From the NCBI RefSeq assembly GCF_004022705.2, contig NZ_RZOY02000006.1, forward strand, positions 218,943 to 282,942: a stretch of DNA of 64,000 nucleotides. Reading direction: 5' to 3'. Shown one piece after another: positions 60,301 through 64,000 of the stretch. Under the pieces are notes generated by a model. The model saw only the letters and a program-made list of their open reading frames with translations. It was not told the origin of the DNA and did no database searches. The first letter of the stretch is position 1, and each line of letters opens with the position of its first letter. Both the position numbers and the translations under genes were made by a program. This stretch comes from Mesorhizobium sp. M2D.F.Ca.ET.226.01.1.1 (GTDB lineage: Bacteria > Pseudomonadota > Alphaproteobacteria > Rhizobiales > Rhizobiaceae).

Positions 60301-63300
60301 CCACCGACACCGTGCCGGAAACCGGACCGGCCCGCCCCTTAAGGTCGAAGGCATCCGAATGCAGCGCCAGGATGAGACCATCCACCTTCGCCTGGCTGGC
60401 GGCAATGGAGGGCAGGATCGCGGACAAATCCAGCCGCGCCTGCGTGCTTTCGCCCGCCATCTTTGCCGATAGCGACTGAACTTCGACCTTGACCGGGCTC
60501 TCGGCGCTGCCGACCGTCAGCGGCAGGCTGGGTCCGGATGATATGAGGTCGAGGGAGAAATCGCTGGCGCCGTTGGGGTTGAGGGTGCCGGCGGCCTTGC
60601 CTGAAATCTTGTCGCCCGAGAGTGTGGCGTGGTCCAGGGCCACGCCGCCCGACAGCGTATAAGTGCCGGCGGCATCGAGATCGAGCGGCCCGAGCCCCGC
60701 CTGCCGGGTCTGGCTGGTCTCGGCGCCCGCCACCTTGGCGTCGAACTGAATGTCGGGATTGGACGAAGGACCGGTGACGTGCGCCGTGCCCTCCACGGTT
60801 CCGGCTCCGTCGAGGCCGGGCACGAAATCATTGGCCAGCGCCACCGGCAGGTTGGCGAGGTTGGCCGTCAGGTCCAGGGTCTGTCCGGCGCTGCCGGAAA
60901 CCGTCGCCGAGCCGCCGCCGAGATTGAGCGCGAGCTTCTCGATTGTCGTCACGCCATTGGCGATGGACAGGCTGGATGGCTCGGCAATGGCCGCCTTGAT
61001 GCCGCGCACCGTCGCCTCGCCGGAAGCGATCTCAACGCTCGTGGTGCCGTTGGCGATCTTCACCCGGCCGGTGGCCGTAGCAGGAATGCCGGACGCGGTG
61101 GCGCCGCCGGCAAAATTGGTCCAGTCGCCGTCGCGCTTCAAATCGATGCCGATGCCGCTGATGACCGTGCTGCCCGAGGTTACGCTATCGGCCTTGATCG
61201 TGCCCGAGATTGCCGGCCCCTTCAGGTAGTTGGCGATCAGCGCGTTGACGGTGATGGCCTTTGCCGCCAGATCGCCGCGCGCGATCGAGGTGCTGGCCGC
61301 GTTTATGGTGACGGTCGGCACCTCGCCTTCCTTGGCGAAGGCGATCGTGCCGTTGATGTCGCCGGTGGCGGTCTGATCCGCCAGCGCCGCGAGCGGGCCG
61401 ATATCCGGCACGGCAAGCGTCAGCGTGCCAAGCGGCAGGAGCTTGTCGTCGAGCGCAAGATCGCCCGAAACCTTGTTGTCGCCGAGCGCCAGGGTCAGGC
61501 CCTTGATCGCGCGCTTGCCGTCCACTGTCACCAGCGAGGCCGCGATGTCGAGCGCCTGCCCTTCGGCGCTGCCGGTCAGCGAGATGTCGGCTGACGGATT
61601 GGCGACATCGGCCTTGCCTTTAGCCGAAAGCTTGATGTCCTTCACCGTGCGGCCGGCCGCCGTCAGGCTGGCGCTGTCCGCCGACACAGTGAAATCCGGC
61701 GCCAGGCGCGGTCCGCTCGCCGTCAGCGCGAAGTTGATCCCACCCGCGAGCGGGGTGCCGGCGAGCGACGACAGCGGCGAGACATCGCCCAGCGTACCTT
61801 TCACGCTGGCCTGGAGGTCCGACCCTTGCATGCTGCCGGTGCCGCTGGCGCTGAGCGAGCCGGAGCTGATCTCCAGCGAGTTGGCGGCAAACGCGCCTTG
61901 CGGATCGCGCGTGGCAGTGGCCGAGAATTTCACGCGCTCGCCGAGCAGCGAGCTGACCTGCGGCGGCAACGCCTTCGAGACGGCGTCGGCATTCATCTTC
62001 AGCGTCATCGACAGATCGGCGAGCGACACGCCCGCCGTCAGCGCGGCGTTGAGCGCGTCGCTGCGCAACGTGCCTTTCTCGATCGTCACCGTCTCGCGGC
62101 TGATCGTGCCGGAGAGATCGGCGGCGAGCTTGCCGGTCACCAGCGGCGCCAGCGTCGCCACATCGGTCTTCAGGCCGGCGGCCGCAAGCTTGATGCTGAC
62201 CGGGCCGGTGCGGTTTTCGATATCGAAGCCGTCGGAATGGATCTCGCCTGTAATGTTGTTCAGCTGCGTGCCGCCGACCGCGACCGAGTTGAGTGTTGTC
62301 CCGATATCGACCTTCGGCGCCGTGCCGTCGCCGAAGGCGCGCACTGTGGCCTTTTCGACAGCGACCAGGATGGGGACGGCGCTGTTGCCGACATCGACGG
62401 TGACCGGCTTGTCCTTGGCGGAGAGCTCCACGGCAAGGTCGCTGACGCCCTTCGGATCGACATTGCCGGTTGCGGTGCCGTGCACCGCATCGCTCTCTAT
62501 CTTGGCTTGCTCGATGTCGACCCCGCCCGACGTGGTCGCTGTTCCGGCAAGGTCGAAGCCCGTCTTGCCGGCAAACAGCGCCTTTATCTTCTGCGGCAGG
62601 AAGGGTTCGAATTCGCCGTCGCCCTTGGCCTCGATGCGGTGACCCTTATCGGACAGCTGGTGGCGAGCGGTGAACTGGGTGACGATCCGGCTGTCGACCA
62701 TGAAGGTGCCGACACCGCTCCAGTTGGCCAAAGGTCCGCTGCCGGTGACGACGATGTTGACGGGCGGCGCATCCGGCAGCTTGAGCAAATTGGCGATGAT
62801 GCCGTCGGCGGGCTCCGACGCCTTGAGATCGAGGTCGAGCTTGTTGTCTGCCGGCGCGAAGTGGATCTTGGCGTCGACATTGCCCTGCTTGCCGTCATGG
62901 CGGCTCACATTGAGCACGCTTTCGATCGCCAGCGGCGACGGGTCGGCCTTGACCGACCCCTTCGCGGCGAGCTCGGCAATGCCGCTGCCGGCAAGCTCCT
63001 GTCCGAGCGCGATCTCAGGCAGATCGATCTGCCTGACATCGATCGACACCGGCAGGCTCGTCGAACCGCCCTGCGATGGCTGCTGGCTCGGCTGCGGCAG
63101 CCGCGCCAGCTCGATGCGCTCGGCGGCAAGGCGATCGGCGTCGAAATTCCGGGAGAGCAGCGCCGTCGGCGACCAGTCGAGCGCCACCTTGCGCGCCACC
63201 ATCCAGGGACCGGCGCGGTCTTCCAGCACCACATGGTCGAGCCGAAGCTGACCCGACCAGATACCTTCGATGCCGCTGACCGTCACCTTGCGGTCCTCGC

Positions 63301-63445
63301 TCGACGCCATCTTCGAAATCAGGCTGGCGAGATTCTGGCGGCCGCCTTCGGTGCCGGTCAAAACGACGAGCGCGCCGATCGCCACCACCAGCAGCAGAAG
63401 CAGCGTGTAGCTAAAGATGCGGAGGATGCGCCAAAAGATCTTCAT
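57392..63445 (-). CDS. tamB: translocation and assembly module subunit TamB
   Basis: A 2017-residue AsmA-like inner-membrane protein with an N-terminal anchor (IFSYTLLLLLVVAIGALVVL, about 11-32), a very long periplasmic beta-taco built of repeats, and the TamB C-terminal domain (LDVTVNAPNQIFIQGRGVDAELGGSLKLTG, then VLAQLIFGQSMSKLSPLQIAQLADAAAQLAG). With TamA it carries lipids or proteins to the outer membrane. About 622 residues are duplicated: the region ending near residue 920 (60700-62560) and the one after it (58830-60700) match along their length (SVTSGSTV(I/V)(S/T)GI, ANLA(N/K)(L/V)P, ADQTATGDINGTIAFAKEGE versus LEKAEGNVRGTIAFSK). The stop of tamA lies two bases before its ATG. Confidence 0.92.
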   Translation of the reverse strand: MKIFWRILRIFSYTLLLLLVVAIGALVVLTGTEGGRQNLASLISKMASSEDRKVTVSGIEGIWSGQLRLDHVVLEDRAGPWMVARKVALDWSPTALLSRNFDADRLAAERIELARLPQPSQQPSQGGSTSLPVSIDVRQIDLPEIALGQELAGSGIAELAAKGSVKADPSPLAIESVLNVSRHDGKQGNVDAKIHFAPADNKLDLDLKASEPADGIIANLLKLPDAPPVNIVVTGSGPLANWSGVGTFMVDSRIVTQFTARHQLSDKGHRIEAKGDGEFEPFLPQKIKALFAGKTGFDLAGTATTSGGVDIEQAKIESDAVHGTATGNVDPKGVSDLAVELSAKDKPVTVDVGNSAVPILVAVEKATVRAFGDGTAPKVDIGTTLNSVAVGGTQLNNITGEIHSDGFDIENRTGPVSIKLAAAGLKTDVATLAPLVTGKLAADLSGTISRETVTIEKGTLRSDALNAALTAGVSLADLSMTLKMNADAVSKALPPQVSSLLGERVKFSATATRDPQGAFAANSLEISSGSLSASGTGSMQGSDLQASVKGTLGDVSPLSSLAGTPLAGGINFALTASGPRLAPDFTVSADSASLTAAGRTVKDIKLSAKGKADVANPSADISLTGSAEGQALDIAASLVTVDGKRAIKGLTLALGDNKVSGDLALDDKLLPLGTLTLAVPDIGPLAALADQTATGDINGTIAFAKEGEVPTVTINAASTSIARGDLAAKAITVNALIANYLKGPAISGTIKADSVTSGSTVISGIGIDLKRDGDWTNFAGGATASGIPATATGRVKIANGTTSVEIASGEATVRGIKAAIAEPSSLSIANGVTTIEKLALNLGGGSATVSGSAGQTLDLTANLANLPVALANDFVPGLDGAGTVEGTAHVTGPSSNPDIQFDAKVAGAETSQTRQAGLGPLDLDAAGTYTLSGGVALDHATLSGDKISGKAAGTLNPNGASDFSLDLISSGPSLPLTVGSAESPVKVEVQSLSAKMAGESTQARLDLSAILPSIAASQAKVDGLILALHSDAFDLKGRAGPVSGTVSVDRIALDNPVIAPLIAGKVTAKVNGRLAPDSVAVNSGSLKSDALNSQVAGRISLGDGAVDLNVTADVASSALPASARGMLGDTAKLSAALKRDANGNVNIDGLKLNSGALSADGQASLADGKLAADVRGALSDVSLLSKDAKGSIAFALNAQGPVTAPDLSMTVNSDRLLVAAREITGLKLTATGKADAANPAANVQLTGTVAGQNLQGSAVLATTNGSRAINGLLLSLGPNKISGDLALDDAFVPVGTVLLDLPDIGPLAALALEKAEGNVRGTIAFSKTANGADVVIKANTSAIKRGDLSAKNVAIDAQIANYMAAPVIAGTVRAESVTSGSTVVTGIDVDLKRDGDWTGFSGGATVKNIPAKAAGRVKVANGTTTIEVASGQATVQGIKAAIAQASTVTISNGVTTLDRLVLNLGGGTATVTGKVAQALDISANLAKVPISLANSFSKGLDAAGSISGTVKVTGAPASPSVAFNIDASGVQTSQTRGAGLGGMNVSSSGNFAGNKLAFDANISDGAGLGLKGGGSVTTAGTPTLALNFNGKVPFSFLAAKLAAQGLALNGTANVDVQVRGPASAPVISGNVTTSGARLIDARSGLAVNDIAADVSIGGGVARINRLSGTLSTRGSLSASGTVGINPAQGFPADLSIKLTDGRYTDGRVVTANLGGDLTIKGPLVSAPVVAGTINLARTVITVPDRLPGSLSELDVKHKNAPAAVRAQDKALRPATASGSSKGGSGLALDVTVNAPNQIFIQGRGVDAELGGSLKLTGPASSPQAVGTFTLQRGRLTILAKRLTFTEGTVGFQGSLVPYLNLTATTTTSSATVTIVVSGEATNPKFTFSSVPALPQDEVLAQLIFGQSMSKLSPLQIAQLADAAAQLAGAGGTTSLLDNLRNAIGIDDLDVTTDEKGGTAVSAGKYLNDRTYVTIQKGDKPGSGKATIDLNVGRGVKLRGEANDAGEAKGGVFYEREY

Positions 63446-63447
63446 CG

Positions 63448-64000
63448 TCAGAACGCCTGGCCGATGCCGGCATAGATGCCGAAATGCGGATCGCCCGGAT
63501 CGCGGTTGAGCGGCACCGCCGCGTCGATACGCAGCGGTCCGAATGGCGTGATGTAGCGCAGGCCGACGCCGGCGCCCACCTTCACATTCGAGAAATCGGG
63601 GAAGGATCTGGTCGAGACCGTGCCGGCATCGACGAACGGCACGATGCCGATCGTGTCGGTGACGCCGATGCGCATCTCGACGGAGGTCTCGAAGAAGGAA
63701 AGGCCGCCGATCGGCTGCCCATTGATGTCCTTCGGGCCGATGCCCTGGTAGGAATAGCCGCGTACCGAGCCGCCGCCGCCGGAATAGAAGCGCCGGTCGG
63801 CCGGCACGTTCTGCAGCCCGGTGCCGACGATCGAACCGAGCGTGGCGCGTTCGGCCAGCACGAACCGGCTTGCGGTATCCAGCGACTGGTAAGTGTAGCC
63901 CTCGCCCTTGAGCTTCAGGAAGGTCGCGCCGTTCAGTATGTCGTAGCTGGGCTCGGCAGAGGCGAGGAAGCGGAAGCCCCGGGTCGGGTTCAGCTTGTTG
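63448..64000 (-). CDS. tamA: outer-membrane protein TamA (Omp85 family), 5' end outside window
   Basis: The visible C-terminal 183 residues are the end of an Omp85 beta barrel. GFRFLASAEPSYDI and RRFYSGGGGSVRGYSYQGIGP form the characteristic RGY lid-loop region (SVRGY). FVDAGTVSTRSFP and VGAGVGLRYITPFGPLRIDAAVPLNRDPGDPHFGIYAGIGQAF end in the aromatic residue that outer-membrane proteins need. It lies directly before tamB, and the two form the TAM complex. The start and POTRA domains lie beyond base 64000. Confidence 0.92.
   Translation of the reverse strand, partial: NKLNPTRGFRFLASAEPSYDILNGATFLKLKGEGYTYQSLDTASRFVLAERATLGSIVGTGLQNVPADRRFYSGGGGSVRGYSYQGIGPKDINGQPIGGLSFFETSVEMRIGVTDTIGIVPFVDAGTVSTRSFPDFSNVKVGAGVGLRYITPFGPLRIDAAVPLNRDPGDPHFGIYAGIGQAF

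Noticed and set aside
1..64000. CRISPR arrays, tRNA or rRNA genes, insertion sequences, phage genes, SAM or cobalamin riboswitches
   Set aside because: I looked for regularly spaced repeats, transposase or integrase text, tRNA-like cloverleaf ends and conserved riboswitch cores in the gaps and saw none. A covariance-model search would be needed to exclude weak RNA elements.

Overview
The window is GC-rich DNA, densely packed with genes, from an alphaproteobacterium. Gene content and sequence character point to the Hyphomicrobiales, most likely a Mesorhizobium-like soil or root bacterium. This is an inference: there is no rRNA or other taxonomic marker here. Supporting signs are the GC-driven long antisense open frames, the palindromic intergenic repeats of rhizobial style, the PreT/PreA-HydA-HyuC pyrimidine route, the ArsR-methyltransferase regulator next to metF, and the TamA/TamB pair. 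I see no tRNA, rRNA, insertion sequence, prophage, CRISPR array or replication origin.

Layout. 0-9 kb: a partial unknown gene, a broken LysR regulator divergent from an SDR, a PLP decarboxylase, an EamA exporter, a 28-residue membrane peptide with a terminator, metF with its ArsR/methyltransferase regulator and a matching palindrome, divergent trmO-DUF2293, and a frameshifted class-IV aminotransferase. 9-24 kb: housekeeping and accessory enzymes (SDR, MOSC, methyltransferases, FabH-like synthase, tam, ettA), a frameshifted GGDEF gene, an RNase T2, a lipase-like hydrolase, a CoA-transferase/ThDP-enzyme pair, a CHRD protein, and a cystathionine gamma-synthase-family enzyme divergent from an Lrp regulator.

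25-43 kb: a locus that looks like complete reductive pyrimidine catabolism. It has an ABC importer of the SsuA/ThiY type, dihydropyrimidinase, beta-ureidopropionase (with a small AT-rich membrane gene between them), a beta-alanine:pyruvate-type aminotransferase, preT-preA, and two RutR-like TetR regulators. TGACC-N4-GGTCA palindromes, or one-sided variants, lie upstream of hyuC, the first regulator, the aminotransferase and preT. The predicted route is uracil or thymine to dihydropyrimidine (PreTA), to N-carbamoyl-beta-amino acid (HydA), to beta-alanine or beta-aminoisobutyrate (HyuC), to a semialdehyde (aminotransferase). An unrelated block (XRE regulator, two SDRs, AhpD-like protein, Rrf2 regulator and repeats) is set between the aminotransferase/rutR part and preTA.

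43-57 kb: ChaC, a VOC protein and DoxX, then a candidate methylated-amine module: a DMGDH/GcvT-type flavoenzyme, a non-pyrrolysine MttB-family methyltransferase, and a four-gene oligopeptide/opine-type ABC importer with a Tat-exported binding protein. 57-64 kb: tamB, with a visible internal duplication of about 622 residues, and the 3' part of tamA, both on the minus strand. Three of about 55 genes are frameshifted, all within the first 17 kb.
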